A stretch of DNA of 32,504 nucleotides from an uncultured Akkermansia sp. (GTDB taxonomy: Bacteria; Verrucomicrobiota; Verrucomicrobiia; Verrucomicrobiales; Akkermansiaceae), in NCBI GenBank assembly GCA_947588645.1, contig CANPYO010000018.1:1-32504 (forward strand), read 5' to 3'. The first letter of the stretch is position 1. Each line of letters opens with the position of its first letter. Below the pieces are notes generated by a model that searched no databases, was not told the DNA's origin, and was given only the letters and a program-made list of their open reading frames with translations. Positions 14,972 through 25,400 of this stretch are shown piece by piece. Made by a program: the position numbers and the translations under genes.

Positions 14972-16501
14972 ATGATCCCTCATCAAACAAAGCAAATCGA
15001 TTCGAATGCACGGCGTCCGAAAGGTACGCCGCTGGCTTGGTTGAATCTGGTATTGCTCCTGATAGTCGTTCTGGCATGCAACTACATTTCCTGCCATGAA
15101 TACGGTCGCAAAGATTTGACGGAGGAGGAACGCTACACCATCTCCGAACGTACTATGAATGTGCTCAAAAGTGCACGAATTCGCAATCGAGAGACCCCCA
15201 TTCGCATTATTTTTGCCTTCAAGAAATCCACTCCAAACTATGCACGCATGTACAGCCTCCTAGAAGAGTACGTGCGTCATGGCGGCTGTAAAATCGAATT
15301 GGAGTGCTTTGACCCCATCCGACAACCTAACCGCGCTCGCGAAATTTCCCAGATATATGGCGTGGATTTCAAGCAGGATCTCTGCGTAGTGGACGCCCGC
15401 AAAGATCCAGCCATCTCCATTAAGACTTTTGAGGAGGAAAAGGGGGATCGCAAGCACGTACGTATTCGTCCCGGTACATCCTTCGTGAAGTACGAAACGC
15501 TACCGGATGAGAGCCGCCGTGCCGTGGCTCTGATGATGGATGAGGTCGTTTGTTCCGCCATCACAGAAGCGGTGGAAGGTGATATGCGACACATGTATGT
15601 GGTGGAGGGTAAAGGCGGAGTCTCCCGAGATGACCAGAGTCTGTTGGAGAACATCGGTCGTATTGTCTCCTCGCTCAACATTCAGCTTTCATGGATCAAT
15701 TTAAATGATCTGGAAACCTTGCCGGAAAATGCTGAAGGTCTCATCATCGTATCGCCCCAAGTGGACTTCACGGACGACGAGTTGCGAGTGGTGCGCGAGT
15801 TCTGGGAGAGAGAGCGTGGCCGTCGCTGCATTTTTGTGGCCCTGGATCCCAGCAACACACGTCTGCCACGCCTCTACCGCTTTCTGCGCGAACAAGGTAT
15901 TCGCCCGAATTCCGATCGCGTGTTGTTGCGTGACCGCAAACGTGCGTATTATGACATATCCGCTGTTTTCCCCAAGGGACTGGACTGCACGAAAAGATTC
16001 TGGAATAGTACCACGCACGTTGAGGGACAATCTATGTCTTTTACCTTGGAGCATGGGGATGAAAATGAGGCAACTCTGCGCAAGTTATCCACGTATCCTG
16101 TACTTATGAGTACACATGACTACTACGGGGAAACCAGTCTCATGCTGGATCCCCACTTTGACCCGAAAGAAGATAAGCCCGGACCGCTTTGCCTGGGTGC
16201 AGCCACTACCAAGGGTAGCTTGCGAGCCGCAAACGATATGGGTACTCTACTTGTCTTGGGCAATGTGGATATGCTATTGCGCAGTAACGCTCGTACCGAA
16301 CAGCAAGATTACTTACACACCTTGTGGGCGTGGATGAGCAATCGCCCGGAATACGGAGGTAAAAGCGCCAATCAGGATCTCACCATGAAGATCGACTTAA
16401 ACCGCCATTCCCGTAGTGCACTGGAATACCTCACGCTGTTGATCATGCCTCTTCTTGCGCTCCTCATTGCGCTGATGATATGGCAGACGCGCCGTCATTG
16501 A
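14972..16501 (+). CDS. GldG-like ABC system auxiliary protein
   Basis: A 509-residue membrane-anchored protein of the GldG/ABC_transp_aux group. One helix near the N-terminus (LAWLNLVLLLIVVLACNYIS, about 22-41) and one at the C-terminus (LLIMPLLALLIALMIW) frame a large domain expected in the periplasm. That domain starts with the YTISERTMNVLKS segment typical of GldG proteins and contains the alternating alpha/beta pattern (LIIVSPQVDFTDDELRVVREF) of the IFT52/DUF4350-like fold. Its role is thought to be to complete the GldAF exporter; no catalytic residues are known. It lies 25 nt after the permease and just before the DUF4340 gene. A Cys in the first helix (LAC) could be a lipobox, but the N-terminal region is longer than a usual lipoprotein signal. 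Confidence 0.82.
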   Translation: MIPHQTKQIDSNARRPKGTPLAWLNLVLLLIVVLACNYISCHEYGRKDLTEEERYTISERTMNVLKSARIRNRETPIRIIFAFKKSTPNYARMYSLLEEYVRHGGCKIELECFDPIRQPNRAREISQIYGVDFKQDLCVVDARKDPAISIKTFEEEKGDRKHVRIRPGTSFVKYETLPDESRRAVALMMDEVVCSAITEAVEGDMRHMYVVEGKGGVSRDDQSLLENIGRIVSSLNIQLSWINLNDLETLPENAEGLIIVSPQVDFTDDELRVVREFWERERGRRCIFVALDPSNTRLPRLYRFLREQGIRPNSDRVLLRDRKRAYYDISAVFPKGLDCTKRFWNSTTHVEGQSMSFTLEHGDENEATLRKLSTYPVLMSTHDYYGETSLMLDPHFDPKEDKPGPLCLGAATTKGSLRAANDMGTLLVLGNVDMLLRSNARTEQQDYLHTLWAWMSNRPEYGGKSANQDLTMKIDLNRHSRSALEYLTLLIMPLLALLIALMIWQTRRH

Positions 16502-16509
16502 TAATCCCC

Positions 16510-18768
16510 ATGAGAAAGGCTCTGCCAACTGCCATGCTGTTGATCCTCGCTTTGTTAAGCGTGGGAGCAGCAATTATGTTGTTCGTGGATGGCAGTCTGG
16601 CTCGCCTGACCGGGTGGTACCATTTTCGCCCCGGCATGTCGCTTTTTCCCCCGGAAAATATGGAGCGTCTCGATGAAGTGAGCTGGATGCGCATCAGCGA
16701 CCTGCACGATACCATTGAATGTGAGCGAGAAACTGATGGAACATGGTGGATCGTTGCTCCCTTTCGGGATCGAATGTCTCCCGAAGCGGTGGAAGCCATT
16801 TTATCCTTTACTATGCAGGCTCGCTTAGTGGATACCCTGCCCCTTAACCGCACCACGCGCGCCAGTATGCGTGAGTTCGGCGTAGAAACCTCTCCACATA
16901 CCATCACTCTGAAAAAGAGGGTGAGTAGTCATAGCAGAACCACTCTTGCGCGCTATACCTTGGGCAGTGCTTCTCCGTGGCTGGCAGATGCCGGAGATGG
17001 TGAGCATTTGTTGCCGACCACTTATCTACGCACCGATTTCTATGGACGGGACAAGCGCATTCACGTCGTAAGTGGCAGTATCCTCTCGATCTTTAAAAAC
17101 GGACTCCAAGGATTGCGCGATGCTCATCCTTTGCATATCACCCCGGACAGCGTGCTTGGCATTGAGGTCATACGTCACGACACGCCTGAGGGAGAAGTTG
17201 AGGCGCTGAGGATGACGCGAGCAAGCGCGCAGAGCCAATGGGCTATCGTGTCTCCTACGCTCACAGAGGCCGATGAAGAGAAGCCCGAAGCACTGCTTGC
17301 AGCTCTTTCTCGGATGCGCGCTATGCGAATAGAGGACGCAGGCAACGTGCAACTGCCCGCCCGCCCCATGTCCACGCTGACACTCACTCTGGAGAATGGT
17401 GAGAAGAAAGAATTGAAAGTTTACGAACCCTTTACTTCGTCATCAGATGGTCAGTTGCTTTGCCATGCCACAACGGCAGATCGACCTGTGGTATTTACTT
17501 TACCGGTGGAGCCTCGGATGCGCCGCAAAGGCGGCTATTCAAAGATAGCAAACGAAATTCTCTCTCTCCCTGTGTTGCCTGGCAGTGTGCAGGCACAAAT
17601 ACAAAACTCAATCAATTGGGTGTACTGGGCAGATCTGCCTTTTTCTCTCAATGAGTTACGATCCAAGCAATTCTCTCATCTAGGACTAAAGGACATCGAT
17701 AAAGTCCTTGTACGTTCGGCCTTCTCGTCCTATCCGCTCATCTTACGTCTCATCCCAGGGGATACAGAAGGACAGGTCAAGGACATTTGGATGTTTTCGA
17801 CAGAGGGGCATCCTTTTGAGGAGGCCGATGAAGAGGTCGTAACGACTTTCCTCAACGGATTGAGCGGCATTCCCGTGCTGGGTTTCTTGCACGACCTGAA
17901 ACGTGGGGAAAGTGCCTTGGAAACAGAATGTCAATTTGGATTGAATCAGCCGGATTATCTGATGCTTGTCCAGCCGAGAGAATGCGCTGTTCGTGCCGTC
18001 TTGTTTGGAGAGGATTTGCCATTGGTAAGAGATCGTGCGCCACGAGTATTCCGCATGAAACGCCAGCACGCGGATGGGAAAGTCTTTTGGGCGGGTATGG
18101 AGCAGAATACACACAGCGTATGTCGTCTGAGTCCCAAGCTGATGAAACTCTTTTCCTTCGCATCGGAAAACTGGAGAAAGCGTAACCTCACCCAATTCCC
18201 AGTCTCGGCGCTTCGAACTCTCACACTCAATTATATCAAATGTCCCTTGGTGCTGCATTACGATTACATCGGAGAAGAATGGACAGGAACTCTGGGCAAC
18301 GAAGACATTACTCCACGTATCAATCCCCACCGCACCAATTATTATGTGCACCATCTGCAACAGATTCGCGTAAAGCAGTGGCTTTCCAAGAGCGATGAGG
18401 ATGCCTTGGCGGCGCTGGAGCATCCTGTTTTCAGCGTCAAATTGGATCTGGAGCTCACAGATTACTCCGACTTAGAAAGCATAGTCATGGAGGCTTCGCA
18501 ACAGGATAACGTGACAAATCGCAACACACCACCCAGCTTGGACGACGTGCGCAATATGCTCACCGAGAAGACCGAAACTGATGAGGCTTTCCGAAAAATT
18601 GCAACGGGTGAACGAAAGGTAGAAAAGCGCAGCGTGACCGTTGAAATTGCTCCATCGGATCCCACGGATGATAAGTCATTCTTCTACGGTCGAATACGCG
18701 AGGATGGCAGGCTCTTTATTCTCAACTTTGAGGACGCACAAGGCCTGGATGGACAACTACTAGATTAA
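16510..18768 (+). CDS. DUF4340 domain protein, periplasmic, partner of the Gld-like exporter
   Basis: A 752-residue protein with one N-terminal membrane segment (PTAMLLILALLSVGAAIMLFV) after MRKAL, the rest presumably periplasmic. The WWIVAPFRDRMSPEAVEAILSF segment, followed by repeats of the same beta-alpha unit around 245-310 and 430-470, matches DUF4340 proteins, which in many genomes directly follow the GldG gene. No catalytic motif is recognised, so a structural or substrate-handling role for the exporter is inferred. The C-terminal 130 residues are acidic with a helical stretch (DVRNMLTEKTETDEAFRKI). I chose the ATG at 16510, 8 nt after the GldG stop; a start at 16480 would overlap it and add 10 non-basic residues. 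It ends 4 nt before the fucosidase ATG. Confidence 0.78.
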   Translation: MRKALPTAMLLILALLSVGAAIMLFVDGSLARLTGWYHFRPGMSLFPPENMERLDEVSWMRISDLHDTIECERETDGTWWIVAPFRDRMSPEAVEAILSFTMQARLVDTLPLNRTTRASMREFGVETSPHTITLKKRVSSHSRTTLARYTLGSASPWLADAGDGEHLLPTTYLRTDFYGRDKRIHVVSGSILSIFKNGLQGLRDAHPLHITPDSVLGIEVIRHDTPEGEVEALRMTRASAQSQWAIVSPTLTEADEEKPEALLAALSRMRAMRIEDAGNVQLPARPMSTLTLTLENGEKKELKVYEPFTSSSDGQLLCHATTADRPVVFTLPVEPRMRRKGGYSKIANEILSLPVLPGSVQAQIQNSINWVYWADLPFSLNELRSKQFSHLGLKDIDKVLVRSAFSSYPLILRLIPGDTEGQVKDIWMFSTEGHPFEEADEEVVTTFLNGLSGIPVLGFLHDLKRGESALETECQFGLNQPDYLMLVQPRECAVRAVLFGEDLPLVRDRAPRVFRMKRQHADGKVFWAGMEQNTHSVCRLSPKLMKLFSFASENWRKRNLTQFPVSALRTLTLNYIKCPLVLHYDYIGEEWTGTLGNEDITPRINPHRTNYYVHHLQQIRVKQWLSKSDEDALAALEHPVFSVKLDLELTDYSDLESIVMEASQQDNVTNRNTPPSLDDVRNMLTEKTETDEAFRKIATGERKVEKRSVTVEIAPSDPTDDKSFFYGRIREDGRLFILNFEDAQGLDGQLLD

Positions 18769-18772
18769 GGAA

Positions 18773-20641
18773 ATGGTAAGAAGCTGGTTACAAATTATTT
18801 TCGGTACAATCAACATCGTTGTGTGTGCTTTGGCTGCATGTGGCGCGTCGATTCCATCGGCTCCTGCCCCCTGTGGGGCCGTACCCACGAACCAACAAAT
18901 AAATTGGTTACGTATGGAGTGGTACGCTTTTGTACACTTCGGCATCAACACCTATACCGGCAAAGAATGGGGGTACGGTGACGAATCCCCGAGTCTATTT
19001 GCCCCTTCTGACTTTAATGCTGAAATTGCTGTAAAAGCTTTTAAACAAGCTGGTATGACAGGTATGATTTACACGGCAAAGCATCACGATGGTTTCTGCC
19101 TGTGGCCCACCAAATCGACAAAACACAATATCACCAAATCCCCATGGCGTCATGGCAAGGGGGATGTAGTGGCTGAATTTTCAAAAGCTTGCAAAAAATT
19201 TGGTCTTAAATTTGGCACCTATCTTTCGCCATGGGATCGCAACAGCGCCGCCTACGGTAAACCTGGTTACTTGAAAGTATATGAGAAGCAAATACGCGAG
19301 CTCCTCACCAACTACGGACCTATCTTTGAAATCTGGTTCGACGGAGCCAACGGAGGAGATGGTTATTACGGCGGAGCTAAAGAAATTCGTAAAATCAGCG
19401 GAGAAAGCTATTATAATTTTCCCCGCATTGTAAAGCTCATTCGCTCCTTGCAACCGGATTGCATTATTTGGGGAGCCGACAAAAATGGGGATGTGCAATG
19501 GGGCGGGTCAGAGCGTGGTTTTGTCAAGTATCCCTGCTGGAATCTCATCAACATGGATTCCCCGCGTGAAAAATGGATATCCTTGGAAGCTGACACAACG
19601 ATCAACCATGCGGGATGGTTCTGGCACGAAGGTCAAGCCCCCAAGGTTAAATCCCCAGGGCAACTCATGAAAGTGTACATGGAAAGTGTGGGGCGAGGCG
19701 CCAATCTTATTCTCAATGTTGCGATGGATCGTAGGGGACAGCCGGATGCTGCGGATTTGGCTTCTCTTCAGGCCTTTGGAGAAATGCGCCGCCGATTTTT
19801 GGCAAAAGATTACGCACTCGGGGCAAGTGCGACAGCCAGTGAAGTGCGCGGGGATGCAGAGCAATTTTCTGCTGCAAAGGTGACGGATGGAAACATTGAG
19901 ACTTACTGGTGTCCTGAAGACAATACAATTAAAAATTCTTGGATAGAGATCAAACTGAGTGAACCTGCTACATTTGATGTCGTACGCCTGCGCGAGCAGA
20001 TACGCCTCGGACAGAGGGTCAAGAAGTTCCGCATCGAAGCTTTCGTCAATGGCGTCTGGAAGAGCATAGATGATTCAGGAGAAACCATTGGTAATCAAGT
20101 TTTGCGACGTCTTAGCCAACCAATCACGACCGACCGAGTCCGTCTTACTATCGTGGATGCACGGGCCTGTCCTTGCATCAGCGAGTTCTCCCTGCTCCGT
20201 TATCCGGAGGAAATTCCTTTGAATGAGACATCTACACCCTCCGCCGGAGAAAAGGACTACCTGCCAACGGTCAAGTGGACAAGCAACATGAAAGGAGCGG
20301 AAAAGGCATGGGATGGAGATGTCTCTACGTATTGGCAGAGCAATAAAGACAGTCTTGTGATTGATTTGGGGGAAGAGTGTCAATTTTCCGGTTTTTGCTA
20401 CCTGCCCAAGCAAAACAATGACTACCAAGCTATGACAGATCGTTATAGATTTGAAATCAGCATGGATGGCAAAAAGTGGAAAGCCATCGCGTCCGGAGAG
20501 TTTCCGAATATTCGCGCCAACCCCATCCGACAAAGCGTTACCTTTCCACAGTCCGTGAAGGCTCGTTTCGTGCGCTTTATCGGCACATCCGCCTTGGAAG
20601 GTGATGGGATGTCCGCGGCTGAACTGAATTTAATCAAATAA
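18773..20641 (+). CDS. GH29 alpha-L-fucosidase, lipoprotein, with two F5/8C-like domains
   Basis: A 622-residue exported glycosidase that removes terminal alpha-L-fucose by a retaining mechanism. The N-terminus is a lipoprotein signal with lipobox LAAC, so Cys23 would be acylated and the enzyme anchored to the cell envelope. Residues 35-350 are the GH29 barrel, with FVHFGINTYTGKEWG, AKHHDGFCLW and the nucleophile Asp190 in IWFDGANG. Two discoidin/F5-8C-type carbohydrate-binding domains follow: about 355-485 (VTDGNIETYW) and about 500-622 (AWDGDVSTYWQS). The likely substrates are mucin, milk or plant glycans. It begins 4 nt after the DUF4340 gene with a weak AAGG upstream, and prmA follows after 7 nt, so it sits inside the exporter operon and not in a glycan-use locus. 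Confidence 0.92.
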   Translation: MVRSWLQIIFGTINIVVCALAACGASIPSAPAPCGAVPTNQQINWLRMEWYAFVHFGINTYTGKEWGYGDESPSLFAPSDFNAEIAVKAFKQAGMTGMIYTAKHHDGFCLWPTKSTKHNITKSPWRHGKGDVVAEFSKACKKFGLKFGTYLSPWDRNSAAYGKPGYLKVYEKQIRELLTNYGPIFEIWFDGANGGDGYYGGAKEIRKISGESYYNFPRIVKLIRSLQPDCIIWGADKNGDVQWGGSERGFVKYPCWNLINMDSPREKWISLEADTTINHAGWFWHEGQAPKVKSPGQLMKVYMESVGRGANLILNVAMDRRGQPDAADLASLQAFGEMRRRFLAKDYALGASATASEVRGDAEQFSAAKVTDGNIETYWCPEDNTIKNSWIEIKLSEPATFDVVRLREQIRLGQRVKKFRIEAFVNGVWKSIDDSGETIGNQVLRRLSQPITTDRVRLTIVDARACPCISEFSLLRYPEEIPLNETSTPSAGEKDYLPTVKWTSNMKGAEKAWDGDVSTYWQSNKDSLVIDLGEECQFSGFCYLPKQNNDYQAMTDRYRFEISMDGKKWKAIASGEFPNIRANPIRQSVTFPQSVKARFVRFIGTSALEGDGMSAAELNLIK

Positions 20642-20648
20642 TCATATC

Positions 20649-21500
20649 GTGTGGATTTGGAAAAAAAGGATCGCGCAAAGAGATGAAGCATGGTGGGTGC
20701 AACAGCTCACGGGAGTGAGTAATGTGGTATATACAGCCATGCCCGGATCGAGCTGTTTGCAAGTGCAATGCTACTGCCGGAATGCAGTGGAAGCGGCGGC
20801 TCTTCTCTCAGCCTTTGGCGGAGAAATGCGTGAGCTTGAGGATCGGGATTGGGTAGCGGCTACCGCACCGGAAAACACTCCCCCTCTGATGATCCGAAAC
20901 CGCCTGGTCGTGGTGTCTTCCCCAGCGCAAGTGCAACCCATGCGGCAGCGTTACCCCGGACGGCACGTGCTCTGCTTCCCGGCAGAGAGGGCTTTCGGTA
21001 CCGGGAATCATGGAACTACGGCTACCTGCCTGCGCATGTTGTGCGATGAAGCCCGTGCGCGGCGAGGACAAAGCTGGCGGGTGATTGATGTGGGCTGCGG
21101 CACGGGAATACTGGGACTAGCTGCGCTGCAACTTGGTGCACAGAATGCGCTCTGCTTCGATTTCGATGCTTCTGCTGTGGAGGTGGCGCAGCGCAATCTG
21201 CGGCGAAACGGCGAACTCCCCGGCATGCGAGTATTTCAGGCAGACGTCTTCGAATGGACACCAAGCGAATCCGAACGCGCCGAGGTAGTGGTGGCCAATC
21301 TCTTCTCCGGTCTCCTGCAGAAAGCCTTTCCGCGTCTGCATTCTTACCTCTCATGCGCACCCGGCGGCGTACTCATCGTATCGGGCATTTTGCGAGAGCA
21401 GGCGCATGACACCCTCTCAGCCGCTCAACATGCCGGATTTTCCTTGCTTCGGCAGGCTGTATGTGGTAAGTGGGTGTCTATGAAATTAACGCAGCTGTGA
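20649..21500 (+). CDS. prmA: Ribosomal protein L11 methyltransferase-like (PrmA)
   Basis: A 283-residue SAM-dependent methyltransferase matching PrmA, which trimethylates ribosomal protein L11. The N-terminal 90 residues form the substrate-recognition part. The PrmA segment FGTGNHGTT (116-124) is followed by the SAM loop DVGCGTGILG (147-156), the acidic strand end FDFDASAVEVAQRN, and VVANLFSGLL, where related enzymes have the NxL catalytic motif. The start is GTG at 20649, 7 nt after the fucosidase stop. The ORF has no better ATG until past the start of the conserved region. tsaB follows after one base, so it is cotranscribed. This branch of PrmA is diverged and L11 has not been shown to be the target here. 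Confidence 0.85.
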   Translation: MWIWKKRIAQRDEAWWVQQLTGVSNVVYTAMPGSSCLQVQCYCRNAVEAAALLSAFGGEMRELEDRDWVAATAPENTPPLMIRNRLVVVSSPAQVQPMRQRYPGRHVLCFPAERAFGTGNHGTTATCLRMLCDEARARRGQSWRVIDVGCGTGILGLAALQLGAQNALCFDFDASAVEVAQRNLRRNGELPGMRVFQADVFEWTPSESERAEVVVANLFSGLLQKAFPRLHSYLSCAPGGVLIVSGILREQAHDTLSAAQHAGFSLLRQAVCGKWVSMKLTQL

Positions 21501-21501
21501 C

Positions 21502-22131
21502 ATGAGTATTCTCTCGCTCGAGTGTTCTGTGGCGCATGCCTCGTTGGCTCTGCATGGCTCTGTTTCCATGCAGCGCAGTTGGTTTGCCCTGCGCAATCAC
21601 GATGCCTTTCTCTTCCCTGCCCTGCAGGAAGCGCTGGATGCTCTCGATGGCGATTCTTTGGAGTTCATCCTGGTTGGTTCCGGTCCAGGCAGTTACGGCG
21701 GCGTGCGTGTAGCGCTTGCTGCAGCAGAAGGAGTTGCTCTTGTGTGCAAGGCACACGTGGTAGCGCTTTGCTCGTGGGAACCTATCTCGGCAATGAGTGG
21801 CTGCAGCGTACTCTCGGATGCGAAGCGTGGCGGTTGGACGCTGCGCGCACCCTGCGGTGAACCGCAAGTAATCAGCACGCAAGAAGTTCTTGACCGCATA
21901 AAAAAGGGCGAGGATATCCGGAGTATCGAATCAGCCGAGGCTTTGGCAAAGGCTGGAATTCACTTGCAACATGCCGGACTTGTTCCTACCGCTCAGGCTC
22001 TTATTGACTATTGGCTTGGACTCTCTGCCTCTGTGCAGCATGAGCTCGCGGCTCTGCCGGCACAACCCATCTACGTGCGGCCTCCGCATATCACCACCCC
22101 AAACCATCGTCCGTGGGAGATTAAAAAATGA
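21502..22131 (+). CDS. tsaB: tRNA threonylcarbamoyladenosine biosynthesis protein TsaB
   Basis: A 209-residue TsaB/YeaZ protein, a partner of TsaD and TsaE in adding threonylcarbamoyl to A37 of ANN-decoding tRNAs. The N-terminus MSILSLECSVAHASLAL is the ASKHA-fold phosphate-1 segment, and GSGPGSYGGVRVALAAAEG (about 59-77) is the TsaB signature (usually G-P-G-S-F-T-G-x-R). It lacks the metal-binding histidines of TsaD, as expected. The ATG lies 1 nt after the prmA stop, and its end overlaps the ykgJ ATG by 4 nt (ATGA), showing translational coupling. TsaD is not in this window. Confidence 0.9.
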   Translation: MSILSLECSVAHASLALHGSVSMQRSWFALRNHDAFLFPALQEALDALDGDSLEFILVGSGPGSYGGVRVALAAAEGVALVCKAHVVALCSWEPISAMSGCSVLSDAKRGGWTLRAPCGEPQVISTQEVLDRIKKGEDIRSIESAEALAKAGIHLQHAGLVPTAQALIDYWLGLSASVQHELAALPAQPIYVRPPHITTPNHRPWEIKK

Positions 22132-22478
22132 GCATTTCTTCCTCCCCAATCACCGAACATACTTGCCATCGCTGCGGGGCTTGCTGTCGGTGGGAGGGCG
22201 ATGTATGCCTTACTCAGTCGGATGTGCAGGCTATTAGTGCGTATCTGCACATGACTGAGGAACAATTCATTAACACTTATTGTCGTCTGCAGCGCAACAG
22301 GCAGGGGCTCTCTCTCGTGGACACCGAAGATGGCGCATGTTGTATGCTGCTGAGGGACAACACTTGCGCCATTCAGCCCGTCAAACCACAACAGTGTCGG
22401 GATTTCCCACTGCGATGGAATTTTCCCGGTTGGGAGCAGCGTTGTCCCGCCGCGCGGGAAGGAGGTACATCATGTTGA
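22128..22478 (+). CDS. YkgJ-family cysteine-cluster protein
   Basis: A 116-residue protein of the YkgJ/CxxCxxCC family (zinc- or iron-chelating domain). The metal site is Cys13, Cys16, Cys19 and Cys20 (CHRCGACC), with further cysteines in GACCMLL, NTCAIQP and QQCRDFP, the usual second half of the motif. It is small, soluble and cytosolic; the biochemical role of the family is not established. The start overlaps the tsaB stop (ATGA) and its stop overlaps the start of the large ABC gene (ATGTTGA, 22472-22478), so it is embedded in the operon. The C-terminal residues GGTSC encode the Shine-Dalgarno AGGAGG for the next gene. Confidence 0.88.
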   Translation: MSISSSPITEHTCHRCGACCRWEGDVCLTQSDVQAISAYLHMTEEQFINTYCRLQRNRQGLSLVDTEDGACCMLLRDNTCAIQPVKPQQCRDFPLRWNFPGWEQRCPAAREGGTSC

Positions 22479-25400
22479 AGGGAGCGCGCCGGAAATTGGC
22501 GGCGTGGGCGCCCGCCATTAAACGCTCGCTACTCCAGCTGCGCAGCTACTTGGTTTCGCTCTACAATCGCTCGCCGCACCGCTTTGGTCCCAAGAGTGAA
22601 ACGCGCCGAGCCCACGCCGGCATCATTGCCGATCTCTTTGCCTCCATCATGTGCCGCGTAGATGGCCTCGCATTGGAGGATATGGATACTACCATGGATA
22701 TCCTGCGCTACGATTTCCCCAATGTAGAGCATAGTTGGATCGCCGGCAGATTTCAGACCGCCTATCGCGCCGCATATCCGCTGGAGCACACGCTGCGCTT
22801 GGCTGCAGCTAACCGAACCGAGGCTGAACGCTATTCTCTGGCACTGGAAATTCTGACGATGCTGCACCGCGTGGGCGGAGACCTGACCAATCCCACTCTT
22901 TTTGCACAAGTCACGGAGGGACTGCAGCTTCCCGACGCTGCAGTTACATTGGAAACGCTGTTTCATGATCCGGATGCGCCTCCTCCTCCCCTCATTGAGT
23001 GTATCCGATTTTCAGAGAATGTAGGGCGTGGTGTTGTCACGCTTTCGCCAGCGGATGCGGGGGTGGGTTTTCGCGCATTGCGCTGCGTGAATTTGCTTGT
23101 CATTATCAATGACTCCCGCGTACCTCTTTCTGTTCGTGGTCATACCCTGCATCTCGGAGATGTCATTCCCATTTCTGCCGGGCAATCAGTAACGCTTGCA
23201 GAGAGCAGTCTCACCTACTCCGCTATCCGGGGTCTGATGCTTGCCTACTATGCGGGAGTTCGCTACGTGTGCTATATCGGGATGGAAGATGACTCCATTT
23301 CCATCTCCCGGCAACGTCCCCTCAACGCTGTGGCGCGCGTCATTTTCAGCGTGCATGTGGAGGTGGAGGTGCTGCGCAAAGATGCCGATTTCGTGCTGGA
23401 TGGTGTACCCATGCAGCAGGGAGATATGGTGTGCACCACTTACTTTACCCCATTTCATGTACGTGGGACGGGGCCTTACACGTTCACTGACCTGCACGAT
23501 TCCGGGGATTCCGGGCACAGTTTCCAACTGGATCCGCGTACGCGTAAGGTAGTGGTCACCAACCTGCCCTACACTAATAAGCCCGGCGCACTCATGCTGA
23601 CGCCCGGATTAGCGCCGGGCATGGTATTTGAGGTGAGCTACTCGCGTGCCTCCAACCTCGGCAAACTGCGTGTGCTGGAAGGCGATGCGCACACTCTCAC
23701 CGTGCAGGGTACCTTGGTGCGTGGTGAAATGGAATTGCAGGATGGCGATCTCATTGAACTGAGTCCTGTGCAGTTCCTGCGCTGCCGCTTCAGTGCCGGT
23801 GTTCTCGATGAGGAGTCAAGTCTGATCAATATGGTAGAAACACGGGGTCTCACTCGAGACTTCGTACGCTCCGGTCGCGTGGTGGACAACATCGATTTTT
23901 CCTTGCAGCGCGGAGAGATGGCCTGCATCCTCGGTCCGAGTGGTTCGGGCAAATCCACATTACTTGCACTGCTTGCCGGACATCTCTCCCCCTCCATGGG
24001 ATCTGTGTACTATAATGGCGTTCCTCTCACGCCAAATAATATTTCATTGCGCCAGCATATTGCTTTTATTCCGCATGAGGATATTCTGGATGAAGCACTG
24101 ACTGTGGGCGAACATGTGTACCAGGCTTCCGTGGCGCGCCGTCCGAGGCTTAACCGTGCGGATCGCATGCGTCGTGTGCTCGCTGTGCTCAACTTTGTGG
24201 GTCTCGGCTCGCTTGCCAAACGTCATGTAGGACGTGCCGGCGAGCGTACTATATCGGATGGCGAGCGCTCCCGACTTAATCTCGGACTGGATCTTACCGG
24301 GACGGCGGAGGTCTTCCTCATTGATGAACCTATCAGTGGTCTCTCCTCCGGCGATGCTGAGCGCGTGATTGAAACCTTGGAGGGCATGTCAGCCGGGCGT
24401 ATTCTGCTTTGCACCTTGCACCGCCCGGCCCAGAGTATTCTCAACCGCTTTCACAAGGTTATGGTGCTCAACGCCGGCGGACAGATGGCATTTTGGGGAA
24501 CTCCGGCAGAGATGGTGCAGTATTTCCAAGAAGCTGCGCGTGAAATGGGCTTGCATGTTAGCCGTGAATCAGTGGCGGCAGGTGGAGCGGACTATGTGTT
24601 TGAAGTGTTAGAGGCGCCCTACGCACGCTTGGGAGATCGCCCTAATCCAAGCCCTGGCATGTGGCAGGAACGTTTTGAGAGTTACACCTACCGTAAGACA
24701 CGCGAACCCCGCAATGAACAAGTACACAAAGTCGATGAGTTACAAGATTCAGCGGAGGAGACGATGCGTCCCAGTGTGCAGAAAATGCAGCGGCGCACAT
24801 TTACTGAGCTGCTGCGCCTTTTCAATCTATGGATTTTGCGAACGCTCCTGGGGCGCGTCCGCAGCCGCATGGGTCTGTATGCCCTGTTGCTGGAAGGTCC
24901 CCTCCTCGCTCTGCTGATAGCGGGGACTCTGCGGGCGGCAAGCGATACGCCCTATACCTTCTACAAGGCGCTTCATATTAACGAATACCTTTTCCTCTCA
25001 CTGGTGCTGGCCATGTTTTTTGGCCTCACCGATGCATCCTGCGAAATTCTGAGAGATCGCCTTCTTCTGCGACGCGAAAGCAACTACCGTCCCTTCATCA
25101 CCGGGTATTTGGCAGCCAAGTGCATGGTCATTACGGGCATTGCCGCCGTGCAGTGTGCCCTCTACTTGCTGGTGGGAAATGCAATCTTAAGCATTCATGA
25201 GATGTTCTGGCCGCATTTGGGCATTATGGTGCTCACTGCCTTTGTGGGCATAGCTCTTTCTCTAATGGTATCGGCCTTTGTCCGTTCGGAGCGCACGGCG
25301 CTTAATATGGTCCCGCTTCTTTTGGTGCCTCAGATTCTGCTGGCAGGGGCTTTGGTTCGCTTTGAGGAGATGAACGAGTTCGCGCCCAATGTCCCCAATT